From Cupriavidus sp. UYMMa02A (GTDB lineage: Bacteria > Pseudomonadota > Gammaproteobacteria > Burkholderiales > Burkholderiaceae), in the NCBI GenBank assembly GCA_001725945.1, contig LRMT01000218.1, positions 1-64,000 on the forward strand: a stretch of 64,000 bases of DNA, given 5' to 3'. This document shows positions 40,145 through 50,472 of the stretch, one piece after another; position 1 is the stretch's first letter, and every line of letters starts with the position of its first letter. The notes beneath the pieces are model-generated. The model had not been told where the DNA came from. It was given only the letters and a program-made list of their open reading frames with translations, and made no database searches. A program made the position numbers and the translations under genes.

Positions 40145-40294
40145 GATTGATGGCGCCGGCGCTGGGGGCGGATTTGGAAAGATTCCAGCGTAGCAGTGGC
40201 CCTGGGCGGGGCATTGCATGTTCTTGCGGTTTGGCGTGTGGGGTCTTGGGGTTGTCGTTCGTGGCATGCACGACAACCCATCACCACCCGGACC

Positions 40295-41551
40295 CTACCC
40301 CAACATATCCGCCCAAATACCCTTCGCCCATGCCATCGCATATTCTCCTTCGGGCACATTGCGCGGCCGACAGCCACCGGAACCGGGCACCGTCACCATC
40401 GTCTTCTGCGCGGCATCGTAGCGATGCACGCTCGCTACATGCACGGCTTCGCGGTCGGACGTGAAGCTGTAGCAGGTGTTGTTGTAGAACGGCTGCGCGT
40501 CCGGTGTGCCACCTGACAGCAACGCGACGATGGCAGCCGCCGCGACCTTGCCGTGCTGGTTGGCCATATGCCCGGACTTCGGCATCAGCGGCGCGATCTG
40601 GATGGCATCGCCGAGTACGTGGATATTGGGCACGGCGAGCGATTCGAAGGTGAGGAAATCGACCTCGCACCAACGGCCGTTGGCGGTCGCCAGCCCGGCA
40701 GACACAGCGATGGCACCTGCGCGCTGCGGCGGCAGCACGTTGAGCACGTCGGCGCGCTCGTCGTCCTGCACGTCGAACTTGAGCGTGCGCGTGGCCGGGT
40801 CGACATCGACCGCGTTGTATTGCGGCCGGTACTCGACCATACCCATGTATTGCGTAGCCCAGACCTGGCGAAACAGCGCTGCCTTGGACGTGATATCCGG
40901 ATTCGCATCCAGGATCAGCACCTTGCTGCGCGGCTTGTGGCGGCTGAAATAGTGCGCGACCTGGCAGGCGCGCTCGTACGGGCCGGGCGGGCAGCGGTAC
41001 GGCGCCAGCGGAATGCTGATCGCAAAGGTGCCGCCGTCCGGCATGGCTTCGAGCTGACGGCGCAGTGCCAGCGTCTGCGGACCGGCCTTCCAGGCATGCA
41101 GGATATGGTCGCTACCGGGCTGCTTCAGGCCGGGCAGTTCGTCGCTCATCATGTCGACGCCGGGCGAAAGCACCAGGCGGTCATACGGCAGTGTCGCGCC
41201 GCCGGCAAGGCGCACGGTGCGCTTGCCCGGGTCGATGGCGACGGCGCTGTCGCGCACGAGCCTGACGCCGTGGCGGCGCACCAGCGCGTCGTACGGCACG
41301 GTGATGTCCTCCATGCGCCGGCTGCCGCCGATCACGAGGTTGGACAGCGGGCACGAGACAAAGGCCGAGTCGGGCTCCACCAGCGTGACGTCGATGGCAT
41401 GGCCGCTCCATTCGCGCAGGTAGCGCGCCGCGGTGGCGCCGCCGTAGCCGCCGCCGACTACGACGACCTTCGCGGGCGTTGCCGCGCGGGCGCCAACCGT
41501 ACCCAATGCAGCGGCGCCGGCCGCCGCCTTCAGAAAGCTGCGTCGTTGCAT
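40295..41551 (-). CDS. fccB: Flavocytochrome c sulfide dehydrogenase, flavoprotein subunit
   Basis: Intact 418-residue FAD protein that oxidises sulfide to sulfur in the periplasm. The N-terminus MQRRSFLKAAAGAAALG is a Tat signal. The FAD-binding motif is VVVVGGGYGGATAARYLREW. FVSCPLSNLVIGG provides the Cys used for covalent flavin attachment in FccB. The C-terminal domain has ADVLNVLPPQRAGAIAVSAG, NIHVLGDAIQIAPLMPKSGH and the capping NTCYSFTSDREAVHV. A GGAGG ribosome site precedes ATG 41551. It starts 11 bp after the cytochrome gene, so the two form an FccAB (SoxEF) pair. Confidence 0.93.
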   Translation of the reverse strand: MQRRSFLKAAAGAAALGTVGARAATPAKVVVVGGGYGGATAARYLREWSGHAIDVTLVEPDSAFVSCPLSNLVIGGSRRMEDITVPYDALVRRHGVRLVRDSAVAIDPGKRTVRLAGGATLPYDRLVLSPGVDMMSDELPGLKQPGSDHILHAWKAGPQTLALRRQLEAMPDGGTFAISIPLAPYRCPPGPYERACQVAHYFSRHKPRSKVLILDANPDITSKAALFRQVWATQYMGMVEYRPQYNAVDVDPATRTLKFDVQDDERADVLNVLPPQRAGAIAVSAGLATANGRWCEVDFLTFESLAVPNIHVLGDAIQIAPLMPKSGHMANQHGKVAAAAIVALLSGGTPDAQPFYNNTCYSFTSDREAVHVASVHRYDAAQKTMVTVPGSGGCRPRNVPEGEYAMAWAKGIWADMLG

Positions 41552-41562
41552 GGCGCCTCCCT

Positions 41563-41892
41563 TCACCTGACGGCGGCGAACCAGGCCGCGATGGCCGTGA
41601 TCTGTTCGTCGCTATAGCCTTTGGCGATCTGGTTCATGACGGTGGCCGGGCGCGTGCCGGCCTTGAACGCCTGCATCCGGGAAACGAGTTCCGACTGGGA
41701 TCGGCCTGCCAGCGCCGGAATGGGGCTGTCCGCGGGCGGGCGGCCCTGCGGGCCATGGCAGTTGGTGCAGGCCGCGGCCTGGTTGCGGGCGCGCAGTGCC
41801 GAGGGGTCGGCCTCGGCGCGTGCAGTTCGCGCGCCGCACGCAATCGGCAAGGCCAGCGCGGCCAGGGCCGCGGGCATCGGGATCCTTGTCAT
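41563..41892 (-). CDS. fccA: Cytochrome c subunit paired with sulfide dehydrogenase
   Basis: Intact 109-residue class I cytochrome c. A signal peptide ends near RTARAEA, followed by AAACTNCHGPQGRPPADSPI with the single haem site CTNCH, and the Met ligand region is probably FKAGTRPATVMNQIAKGYSD. One haem only, so it matches the short SoxE/FccA type rather than the diheme FccA of some phototrophs. It is 11 bp upstream of the flavoprotein gene and would receive its electrons. Confidence 0.87.
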   Translation of the reverse strand: MTRIPMPAALAALALPIACGARTARAEADPSALRARNQAAACTNCHGPQGRPPADSPIPALAGRSQSELVSRMQAFKAGTRPATVMNQIAKGYSDEQITAIAAWFAAVR

Positions 41893-42034
41893 GGTCTCGC
41901 TCCGTGGTCCGCCCGGCGGGCGGCGCGTGGCAACCGTATCACATCACGCGCGGGCGGGTGGAGCGCAATCCGCATGATGTCAGGCAGCCGGGACTGCCCG
42001 ACATCCCCGGGGCCGCTGCCCCGGATGTCTGCGG

Positions 42035-42863
42035 TCAGGGCAGGCTGCGGCCCGGCGGCAATGCTACCGGGGAAGTCACGGGCGAAGCGACGGGAGTCGC
42101 GACAGTGCCGTTGGCGGCGGACGGACCGGCCGGTGTGCCGGCCGGCGCATTGACCGGCCCGCCCACGCCCGGCACCGACTGCACCGGTGCCGGCGTACCG
42201 ACAGTGCCGTCCGACGGCGGGTTCTGCGAGGTGGAGGCCTGGTCCAGGCGCGCGCGTCGGCTTCGCTCACGTAGTCGAACGCCTTGACCACCTTGGCGAC
42301 GCCGCTCGTATTGCGGGCCACCTCGGTGGCGCGGTCGCCCTCGGCCGTGGTGACGATGCCCAGCAGGTAGACCACGCCCTTGTCAGTGGTGACCTTGATC
42401 GAGTTCGACGGCACACCCTCGGCGGTCATGAGCTGGGTCTTGACGGCGCTGGTCAGGTAGGTGTCCTGCGTCTGCGTCATGAAGGACGGCGACGACGCGA
42501 CCTCCAGCTCGTTGACGACCACGCGCGCATTCGGCAGGCCGCGTACGTACTGGTCGACCTGCTGCTTCACGTTGTCGTTCGCGGCCTCGCCAGTCAGCAG
42601 GACCTTGCGGTTGAACACGGTGACGCTCACGCGTGCCTGGCCGTTGTAGCGCGAGCTGAGCGTATTGTCGGCTTCCAGTTGCAGGCCGCGGTCCACGGTC
42701 TGCGTGGCGGTCGGGCGACGGTCGGTGGCGACTGCCACGCCGCTGGCCACGCGCCGGCCATGACCGGGAAGCAGCCGGCGAGCTGGGTGGTGCCGACGGC
42801 GAGTACGGCGGCCGTCAGCGCGATACGGGTCAGGCGGGAGGCCTGGGAAGGCAGTTTCGTCAT
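42035..42863 (-). CDS. dolP: BON-domain outer-membrane lipoprotein, DolP/YraP-like (two frameshifts)
   Basis: About 276 residues. The signal peptide ends in a lipobox, TTQLAGC, with Cys31 as the lipidation site. Two BON domains follow: ARVSVTVFNRKVLLTGEAAN and LTSAVKTQLMTAEGVPSNSI, with DKGVVYLLGIVTTAEGDRAT. A Pro/Ala/Val-rich tail of about 70 residues extends beyond DolP of enteric bacteria. One base is lost near 42755 and one near 42250. DolP helps keep the outer membrane intact at division sites. Its place after diaA and yraN mirrors the yraN-diaA-dolP order of E. coli. Confidence 0.88.
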
Positions 42864-42894
42864 GCTGTCCTTGCTGTAGCTTGGGGTAAGTGGA

Positions 42895-43951
<1,057 letters not shown>

Positions 43952-43962
43952 CGGAAGTTCTC

Positions 43963-44860
43963 ATGAGTGACTGGATCTCGCTGGCGGCCGGCCAGTCGTA
44001 CCCCGCCGGCACGCTGTACGTCGTGGCGACCCCGATCGGCAATGTGGCGGACCTGTCCCTGCGCGCGTTGCATGTGCTGGGCCTGGCTGATGCCATCGCC
44101 TGCGAAGACACGCGCAACACCGGGCAACTGCTGTCGCGCGTGGGGCTGCAGCGGCCTCTGGTTGCCGTGCACGAACACAACGAACGCGAGGCCGCGGGCC
44201 GGATCGTCCAGCGCCTGGCGGCCGGCGAGCGCATTGCCTATGTGTCGGATGCCGGCACACCGGGCATTTCCGATCCCGGCGCGCGGCTGGTCGAGGCGGC
44301 ACGCGTCGCTGGCCTGCCGGTGGTGCCGCTGCCCGGCCCCAGCGCGGCCGTGCCGCGCTGTCGGTCGCGGGCGAGATGCTCGACACCGGCGCTGGCCGCT
44401 TTACTTTCGTCGGCTTCCTCCCGAACAAGCCCAAGGCGCGCGGCGAGGCCATTGCCACATTGGCTGTGCTCGACCATGCGTGGGTCCTGTACGAGGCGCC
44501 GCATCGCATCGCCGAGACGCTGGCCGCGCTCGCGGCCGGGCTGCCGCCTGCGCGCACGGCTGCTGGTCGGCGCGAGCTGACCAAGCTGTTCGAGGAAACG
44601 CCGGTCATGACCGTGGCCGAGGCGCCGGCATGGCTGGCGGCGGAAGCCACGCGCGCCAAGGGCGAATTCGTGCTGGTGGTCGAAGGTGCCGCGGCGAATG
44701 CAGCGGATGACGGGCGCCCGACGCCGAAGCACAGCGCGTGCTGTCGCTGTTGCTGGCGGAGCTGCCTGCCAAGCGCGCGGCCAAGCTGGCCGCTGCGATC
44801 ACTGGCGCGAGCACCGATGCGCTGTACAAACTGGCGCTGGCGCAGCGTGGCGGGGACTGA
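43963..44860 (+). CDS. rsmI: 16S rRNA 2'-O-ribose C1402 methyltransferase RsmI (two frameshifts)
   Basis: About 299 residues. AdoMet-dependent enzyme that methylates C1402 in the ribosomal decoding centre. [50 protein letters not shown] and VPLPGPSA are hallmarks of the N-terminal domain. One base is lost near 44350, after which [19 protein letters not shown] and [15 protein letters not shown] continue, and a second near 44722 restores [20 protein letters not shown] to the stop. It is divergent from yraN, sharing a short promoter region with it. Confidence 0.93.
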
Positions 44861-44935
44861 GTTAGAGCGAAGAAAGCGCAGAAAGGCGCAAGGACGGACC
44901 GGAACGCGCGGCGGCATGCGTCGGCCCGCGCCGCA

Positions 44936-45679
44936 TCAGCGGCGCTTGTGCTTGGCCGTCGACCTGGCCTTCGCGGAGGTCTTGCCCGCCTTGGTGGGCG
45001 CCAGCGAGTTGGCCAGTTCCGGCACGGAGACATCGTCGTCGCCGGCGCGTCACCGGCTTCATTGCCGCCCGCGTCGAACTGCGGGCCGAGCGCGGCGACT
45101 TCCGTGCGCGACAGGCGACGGATTTCGACCTGGGTGGCGCCGTGGTCGACAAAGCCCAGGCGGCGTGCGGCGCCGTAGGACACGTCGAGCACGCGGTTGC
45201 GTGGTACGGGCCGCGGTCGTTGATGCGCAGCACGGCGACCTTGTTGTTGCGCAGGTTGCGCACCAGTACCCAGCTATCGAGCGGCAGCGACGGATGGGCC
45301 GCGGTCATCGCGCGCATGTCGAAGCGCTCGCCGTTGGCGGTCTTGCGGCCATGGAAGCCCTTGCCGTACCACGACGCCATGCCGCGCTGCTCGAACGAAC
45401 CCATGTCGGCGCGCAGACCGTCCAGCGAACGGCCACTCAGGTTGCTGTCGTCCTGATCGAGGCCAAACAGGTTCCAGCTACCGGTATCGGGCTTGTCGGC
45501 CTTGGCAATTTTCGGCGTGCGTGCAGCGTGGTCGGCACCGCGCCGGACTTTCCGGCGTCAGCGGAGCCGCCGCCCTCGGGCGGCGTTGCACAGGCGGCCA
45601 GCACCACGGCGCATGCCGTGCATGTGCCCAGTTTTGCCAGCCGCTGCCAGCCGGAGAAGATCGGCAGAGTCAAATTCAT
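44936..45679 (-). CDS. rlpA: RlpA-family septal lipoprotein/lytic transglycosylase (three frameshifts)
   Basis: About 248 residues. A lipobox VVLAAC with Cys30 ends the signal peptide. The double-psi beta-barrel follows: GMASWYGKGFHGRKTANGER has the catalytic Glu/Asp region, then RNLRNNKVAVLRINDRGPYH and VLDVSYGAARRLGFVD. The tail is Lys/Ala-rich (AGKTSAKARSTAKHKRR) and no SPOR domain is visible. One base is lost near 45525, 45210 and 45045, so all three frames are used. RlpA proteins act on denuded peptidoglycan at the septum or are structural. Confidence 0.87.
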
Positions 45680-45736
45680 CGCGCGAGTCTATCATCGTCC
45701 TGATGCAGCTATACCATTGATTTTGTTACGAATTAT

Positions 45737-45750
45737 GTGCGATCTCGCAC
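45737..45750. promoter_or_regulatory. Perfect palindrome upstream of rlpA
   Basis: GTGCGATCTCGCAC has perfect 6-bp arms around a 2-bp centre. It sits about 58 bp upstream of the rlpA start, in a short AT-rich promoter-like stretch. It could be an operator or simply a small hairpin; no regulator is adjacent. Confidence 0.4.
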
Positions 45751-45939
45751 GATCAGCCCGTCAATTGCCCGGAATCCACGGCCTGGCAAGGGATTCCGGG
45801 CCATGACAAATACGCGATCATGGTGATGCAAGCGGCACAATACGTGGGATCGACGGGCCTTGAGGCTAGCCGGCGCTACAATGCCGGCACAACCTGCCGC
45901 ATGCGACCGAGCCCGTCGCCGGCCCACGAAAAAGCACCC

Positions 45940-46590
45940 ATGAAAGTCCTGCTGATCCCCGTCACGCCCTTCCAGCAAAACTGTTCGCTGCTGATCGACG
46001 AGCACTCCGGCAAGGCCGCGGTCTGCGATCCCGGCGGCGACCTGGACCGCATCCTGGAAGCCGTGAAGGAACAGGGCGTGACGCTGGAGAAGATCTTCCT
46101 GACGCATGGCCACGTGGACCACTGCGCGGGCGCCGCGGCACTGTCGCGCCAGCTTGGCATCCCGATCGAGGGCCCGCACGAGGACGAACGCTTCTGGATC
46201 GAACAGCTTCCGGAGCAAACCCGCCGCTTTGGCTTTGGCCAGGCCGAGGTGTTCGAGCCCGAGCGCTGGCTGCAGGACGGCGATACCGTCCAGTTCGGCG
46301 GCGAAACGCTCGAGGTCTACCACTGCCCGGGCCACACGCCCGGCCACGTGGTGTTTTTTTCGCGTGCGAACCGGCTTGCGGTGGTGGGCGACGTGCTGTT
46401 CGCGGGCTCGATCGGCCGCACTGACTTCCCGCGCGGCAACCATGCCGACCTGATCCGTTCGATCCGGACGCGGCTGTGGCCGCTGGGCGACGACGTGACC
46501 TTCATCCCTGGCCACGGTCCGGTGTCGACGTTCGGCGAGGAGCGCCGCAGCAACCCGTACGTCGCCGACCACCTCATCGACGTGGCCTGA
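45940..46590 (+). CDS. MBL-fold hydrolase, YcbL/glyoxalase II-like
   Basis: Intact 216-residue metallo-beta-lactamase-fold protein. The metal motif is [16 protein letters not shown] (HxHxDH), and further His ligands lie in [10 protein letters not shown] and [10 protein letters not shown]; an Asp comes from [13 protein letters not shown]. The size and the motif [19 protein letters not shown] match YcbL-type hydrolases related to glyoxalase II. Start at ATG 45940 gives [14 protein letters not shown], the conserved N-terminus. The next gene begins 22 bp after its stop, so they may be cotranscribed. Confidence 0.9.
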   Translation: MKVLLIPVTPFQQNCSLLIDEHSGKAAVCDPGGDLDRILEAVKEQGVTLEKIFLTHGHVDHCAGAAALSRQLGIPIEGPHEDERFWIEQLPEQTRRFGFGQAEVFEPERWLQDGDTVQFGGETLEVYHCPGHTPGHVVFFSRANRLAVVGDVLFAGSIGRTDFPRGNHADLIRSIRTRLWPLGDDVTFIPGHGPVSTFGEERRSNPYVADHLIDVA

Positions 46591-46612
46591 CCCGGAGCAC
46601 CCCGCAAGCGCC

Positions 46613-47260
46613 ATGGCCAAGCGACAAGCCCCCGATACCCGTCCGGAAATCTACGTCAGCACCGACATCGAAGCCGACGGACCAATTCCCGGTCCGCATT
46701 CGATGCTGTCGTTCGCCTCGGCCGCCATGCTGGCCGACAAGACCGTGCTCGGCACGTTCTCCGCCAACCTGGAAACCCTGCCTGGCGCCGTGGGCCACCC
46801 GGTCCAGATGCAATGGTGGGAAACCCAGCCCGAAGCGTGGACCGCCTGCCGCCGCGATCTCCAGCGTCCCGAGGACGCGATGCGGCGCTACGTCGAATGG
46901 GTCGAGAGCCTTCCCGGCAAACCCGTCTTCGTGGCGTTTCCGGCCGGCTTCGATTTCACGTGGATGTTCTGGTACATGATGCGCTTTGTCGGCCGCTCGC
47001 CATTCGGCTGGGCCGCGCTGGACGTCAAGACGCTCGGCTTCGCGCTGACCGGGCTGCCGTACCGCAAGACGGTCAAGCCGGCCTTCCCGGACGCATGGAA
47101 GGATCCGCTGCCCCATACCCACGTGGCGCTGGACGATGCACTGGAACAGGGCGCCCTGTTTTGCAACATGCTCGCGGAGGTCCGTGTGCGGGAAGCTAAA
47201 CTCGCTGCTGGCGCTGTATCTAACGTAAGCGAATCCTCACCTCCGCCTGTGGCGGAGTGA
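46613..47260 (+). CDS. DnaQ-like 3'-5' exonuclease family protein
   Basis: Intact 215-residue protein with the RNase H-like exonuclease fold. Asp18 and Glu20 in [18 protein letters not shown] form the first acidic motif. [16 protein letters not shown] is the second, and [12 protein letters not shown] (His and Asp) the third. This DEDDh-like arrangement is seen in exonucleases acting on small nucleic acids. Specific substrate unknown. Starts at ATG 46613, just after the MBL gene. Confidence 0.75.
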   Translation: MAKRQAPDTRPEIYVSTDIEADGPIPGPHSMLSFASAAMLADKTVLGTFSANLETLPGAVGHPVQMQWWETQPEAWTACRRDLQRPEDAMRRYVEWVESLPGKPVFVAFPAGFDFTWMFWYMMRFVGRSPFGWAALDVKTLGFALTGLPYRKTVKPAFPDAWKDPLPHTHVALDDALEQGALFCNMLAEVRVREAKLAAGAVSNVSESSPPPVAE

Positions 47261-47444
47261 GCCGCCGGGCAGCCGCATGTGCGCGGACTGGCATCTGCCG
47301 CCAGCCCGCCTATAGTAAAGATGCAGGTGGCGGCACCGGGTGAAACCTGACGACTGCGAATCGCGGACCAAGCGCAATCACGCCATCTGCGTGCGCCATC
47401 ACGTTGCCCGGCATGCGCGGCTCCCCGCCGAGGAGGTGTTGATC

Positions 47445-47675
47445 ATGCGTTTTCCTACCGACCTGCACTTCAGGGAACTGGCCGGCCGGATCCATTGGCC
47501 GCATCCCGCCGCGCGCGATGTCACGCACATCACTCATCAACACACCTCGGATGAAGACGCCGAAGTCGCCAAGGCGATCCTTTACGTGAGTACCGTCACA
47601 CTTGTCGTGCTGCTGGTCGTACTGGCGGCTATCGCTTTCGGTCAGGAGGCCATGCACTGGCTGGGTGTTCATTAA
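47445..47675 (+). CDS. Small single-span membrane protein
   Basis: Not recognised. A 76-residue protein starts at ATG 47445 behind a good GAGGAGG ribosome site. The N-terminal half is polar with several His (HWPHPAARDVTHITHQH), and one transmembrane helix (ILYVSTVTLVVLLVVLAAIA) spans residues ~45-66. It ends in a short tail. A strong terminator follows 38 bp downstream, and a TATAGT-like -10 element lies near 47311, supporting an independent gene. Function unknown. Confidence 0.65.
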   Translation: MRFPTDLHFRELAGRIHWPHPAARDVTHITHQHTSDEDAEVAKAILYVSTVTLVVLLVVLAAIAFGQEAMHWLGVH

Positions 47676-47713
47676 GACGACCCAGTCTGAAGCTATCTGG
47701 TTTTGCTGACCGG

Positions 47714-47749
47714 GCCGGCCTCTGCTTATGTGGAGGCCGGCTTTGTTTT
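47714..47749 (+). terminator. Rho-independent terminator
   Basis: GCCGGCCTC pairs with GAGGCCGGC across a 10-nt loop, followed by TTTGTTTT. It ends the small membrane-protein transcript. Confidence 0.85.
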
Positions 47750-47776
47750 GGGGGGTGTCGCATCAAGACTCCGGAC

Positions 47777-48136
47777 TCACCCCAGCAACACCTCCACCTT
47801 CTCCGGCGGCCTTCCAATAGCCGCCCGCCGGTTCCTCACCACCACCGGCCGCTGCAGCAAGATAGGATTGTCGGCAACCGCGGCCAGCAGCTCACCATCC
47901 GTGAGCCCCGGATCGCCCAGGTCCAGTTCCTGATACGGCGCCTCGTTATCGCGCATCATCTCGCGCGCCGACACGCCCAGCATGGTCTGCAGCTGCCGCA
48001 GCGTCGAAACCGAAGGCGGCGACTTCAGATACTCCACGATTTCCACCGGTTCGCCGAGGCGTTCGGCGGCGGCCTCGACCAGGGCCAGCGTTTCGCGCGA
48101 TTTCGAGCAGCGAGGGTTGTGGTAGATGGTGATCAT
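47777..48136 (-). CDS. arsC: ArsC-family arsenate reductase (YfgD-like)
   Basis: Intact 119-residue thioredoxin-fold reductase. It opens ITIYHNPRCSKSRETLALVE with the catalytic Cys10, and ends NRRAAIGRPPEKVEVLLG with the family motif IGRPPE. Glutaredoxin-dependent reduction of arsenate to arsenite is the known family activity. The closest type by sequence appears to be the short YfgD-like group. No arsR, arsB or acr3 gene is nearby, so it is not part of a local ars operon. Confidence 0.9.
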   Translation of the reverse strand: MITIYHNPRCSKSRETLALVEAAAERLGEPVEIVEYLKSPPSVSTLRQLQTMLGVSAREMMRDNEAPYQELDLGDPGLTDGELLAAVADNPILLQRPVVVRNRRAAIGRPPEKVEVLLG

Positions 48137-48279
48137 GGCAGGTGTGTCCTTCTTGTCGAATCATCACGCACTATATACATGCACCAGCGCAGTGCAAGCC
48201 CATAGGCCCGATGCCGGCATGCATTGTGCTGTTTGCCTCGCACACCATGATTGCCGCGGGTCGCGGCGTACGCATTCCC

Positions 48280-48855
48280 ATGACGATTTCCCCAATGCCG
48301 GCAAGTGCCGGTCCGCGAGGCAAACCCTTCACCCTCCGCGATGCCGGTCCCGCCGATGTGCCGGCCATCCAGGCCATCTACGCCCATCACGTGCTGCACG
48401 GCCGCGCCTCGTTCGAGGAAACGCCACCGGGCGTGGACGACATGCAGCTGCGCATGGCCGAAGTCCTGCGCAAAGGCCTGCCGTATCTGGTCGCGGAGCG
48501 CGACGGCGAGGTGCTCGGGTACGCCTATGCCTCGTCGTACCGCGCACGCAGTGCTTACCGGCATGCGATCGAGGATTCGATCTATATCGACCATCGCTGT
48601 GTTGGCGAAGGCCTGGGAAGGACGTTGCTGGAAGCGCTGATCGCGCGCTGCGAGACGGGGCCGTGGCGACAGATGGTCGCGGTCGTTGCCTGTACCGCCA
48701 GCGGTGAAGGCGCCGGCTCGCTCGCCGTGCATGAGCGCCTGGGCTTCCGCACGGTGGGCCGGCTGGAAGCGGTGGGCTTCAAGCACGGCCAGTGGATCGA
48801 TACGGTGCTGATGCAGCGGCCGCTTGGCGCGGGCAGCGCGACGCTGCCCGAGTAA
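48280..48855 (+). CDS. GNAT-family N-acetyltransferase, phosphinothricin/methionine-derivative type
   Basis: Intact 191-residue protein. PADVPAIQAIYAHHVLHGRA and FEETPPGVDDM at the start, and VLGYAYASSYRARSAYRHAI in the middle, are features of the Pat/MddA group. DSIYIDHRCVGEGLGRTLLE is the acetyl-CoA-binding loop (R/Q-x-x-G-x-G/A pattern). VHERLGFRTVGRLEAVGFKH follows. Such enzymes acetylate phosphinothricin or methionine sulfoximine. I chose ATG 48280 because homology begins about 12 residues later; the frame is open back to 48142. Confidence 0.87.
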   Translation: MTISPMPASAGPRGKPFTLRDAGPADVPAIQAIYAHHVLHGRASFEETPPGVDDMQLRMAEVLRKGLPYLVAERDGEVLGYAYASSYRARSAYRHAIEDSIYIDHRCVGEGLGRTLLEALIARCETGPWRQMVAVVACTASGEGAGSLAVHERLGFRTVGRLEAVGFKHGQWIDTVLMQRPLGAGSATLPE

Positions 48856-48859
48856 TCCG

Positions 48860-49479
48860 TCAGGCCGCCCGGATCGCCAGGCTTCCCGTCCACGCATCGA
48901 GCCGCTCGAAGCCACGCGCGACGAAGTCCGCGCCGCGGGCCATGTTCTCCATGCGCACCACTTCGACCTGCGTGATGCCCACCGAACCGAACACGTACTG
49001 CAGGTAGGGCGTCATCATGTCGCGCTGGCTGCCCGGCCCGTCATGAAACGGGCCCCCGCATGACACGACGGCCAGCACCGGGCGGTCCGCCAGCAGGCCG
49101 ATCTTGCCGGCCGGCGTGCTGCGGAAGGTCCGGTTCGGCCGCACCACATGGTCGATCCAGGCCTTGAGCACGGACGGTACGGTGAAGTTGTGCATTGGCG
49201 TGGAGATCAGCACGACGTCAGCCCCCTCCAGTTCATCGATCAACGTCTCGGACAACGCCAGCGCCGCATGTTCGGCCGGGCCGCGGTCAGCGGCCGGCAT
49301 CAGGCTGGCACGCGCCATGGCGCCGTCGATATGTGGCACCGGGTCGGCAGCAAGGTCGCGATCGATGATGGTCAGCGGCCCGTGCCGGCGCTTCAGCCAT
49401 GCAATCATGCGGGCGCGGCCTGCCGGCTGTGGGAGTCTTCCGCGCGCGGGCTCACGCTCAGGTACAGCAACTTGGGCAT
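48860..49479 (-). CDS. azoR: FMN-dependent NADH-azoreductase (one frameshift)
   Basis: About 206 residues with the flavodoxin-like fold of AzoR. The start MPKLLYLSVSPRAEDSHSRQ binds FMN phosphate. VVLISTPMHNFTVPSVLKAW and VSCGGPFHDGPGSQRDMMTP are family signatures. One base is lost near 49425. It reduces quinones and azo compounds with NADH. The acetyltransferase stop lies 2 bp upstream of the ATG at 49479, so the two are in one operon that also includes the AhpD-like gene. Confidence 0.88.
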
Positions 49480-49481
49480 GG

Positions 49482-49934
49482 TCAATCCAGAACGATGTTG
49501 AAACGCAGCGCCGAGGCCAGCAGGCCGTTGCGGTAATAGAAGCGGTGGCCCAGCACATTGGTGAGCGGCGTATCGAGCACCAGCTTGGTGCAATCGAGCG
49601 CGCGTGCCTCATTTTTGAGCCTGTCCATCAGCCGCGCACCGTACCCACCGCTGCGCGCGGATGCGTCGGTGACGAGGTCATCGACATAGAAGTGGACGCC
49701 GTGGACCAGGTTGTCCTGCAGGCGGAAACCCGCCAACGCGATCGGGCGATCGCCCTCCCAGAGGGCCATCAGCCTGTAGCCGTCAGCCTGCTGGCGGCGC
49801 CAGCGTGAGATGAATTCCTCGACGTCATCCAGATGCGGACGTAGCTGCCGCATCAGTCCGAAGCAGGCCGCCACATCGGCAACATCATCCGCATAACGAA
49901 TATTTTCTTCGATTTTCTCGACTTCGGTATTCAT
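49482..49934 (-). CDS. GNAT-family N-acetyltransferase
   Basis: Intact 150-residue protein. RWRRQQADGYRLMALWEGDR and IALAGFRLQDNLVHGVHFYV lead to the acetyl-CoA site SARSGGYGARLMDRLKNEAR. The end LVLDTPLTNVLGHRFYYRNG is typical of the fold. The substrate is unknown. Its start codon overlaps the stop of the AhpD-like gene (ATGA), so they are translationally coupled. Confidence 0.87.
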   Translation of the reverse strand: MNTEVEKIEENIRYADDVADVAACFGLMRQLRPHLDDVEEFISRWRRQQADGYRLMALWEGDRPIALAGFRLQDNLVHGVHFYVDDLVTDASARSGGYGARLMDRLKNEARALDCTKLVLDTPLTNVLGHRFYYRNGLLASALRFNIVLD

Positions 49935-50410
49935 TACGCGACTCCCTTTTCGGACGACGGCGGGGTGAAGCGGTAACCCACGGCGATCCGGTTCCAGAAG
50001 TTGATGCTGGCGATCGCCGTGCCCAGGAACGCGAGTTCCCGTTCTGAAAACTGTTCGCGAACCTGCGCGTAGACGGCGTCTCCGGCGCCATGGCCGGACA
50101 GGTCCGTCAGCGCCTCGGCCCAGGCCAGGGCCGCCTGCTCGCGGTCGCTGAACATGCCGGCGTCACGCCACGCCGCGAGCAGGTCGAGCTTGCGCGGATC
50201 GACATCGAGCTTGCGGATGATGTTCAGGTGGAACTGCAGGCAGAACGCGCAGCCGTTGATCTGCGAGACGCGCAGCTTGACGAGTTCGACCAGCGCCTTG
50301 TCCAACCCCGAATCGGTCACTGCCCTGCCGAGCGCAGCCAGGGCGGCATAGACCGCCGGCGCGGTCTCGGTGAACTGCTGGTATTCCATGCGTGTCGCGG
50401 TGTTCGCCAT
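49934..50410 (-). CDS. Carboxymuconolactone decarboxylase / AhpD-like protein
   Basis: Intact 158-residue protein of the CMD/AhpD superfamily. The redox site is INGCAFCLQFHLN, with Cys54, Cys57 and His61. LKVRQSQ-like sequence (VKLRVSQ) just before it and AWAEALTDLS after it complete the pattern. This suggests peroxidase or thiol-redox activity rather than lactone decarboxylation. It is first in a three-gene operon with an acetyltransferase and azoR, and is divergent from a MarR gene that probably controls it. Confidence 0.88.
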   Translation of the reverse strand: MANTATRMEYQQFTETAPAVYAALAALGRAVTDSGLDKALVELVKLRVSQINGCAFCLQFHLNIIRKLDVDPRKLDLLAAWRDAGMFSDREQAALAWAEALTDLSGHGAGDAVYAQVREQFSERELAFLGTAIASINFWNRIAVGYRFTPPSSEKGVA

Positions 50411-50429
50411 ATGGTCCTCCGTTGGACAG

Positions 50430-50465
50430 TGATAATATCAGAGCACGAACATAATATAAGAGCAC
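50430..50465. promoter_or_regulatory. Tandem operator-like repeats between AhpD-like and MarR genes
   Basis: ATAATATCAGAGCAC (50432-50446) and ATAATATAAGAGCAC (50451-50465) are 15-bp direct repeats with one mismatch and a 19-bp period. The first copy contains the palindrome TGATAATATCA. The second ends 7 bp before the MarR ATG. The arrangement fits two MarR dimers bound on nearly the same face of the helix; binding is inferred. Confidence 0.65.
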
Positions 50466-50472
50466 TGACATT

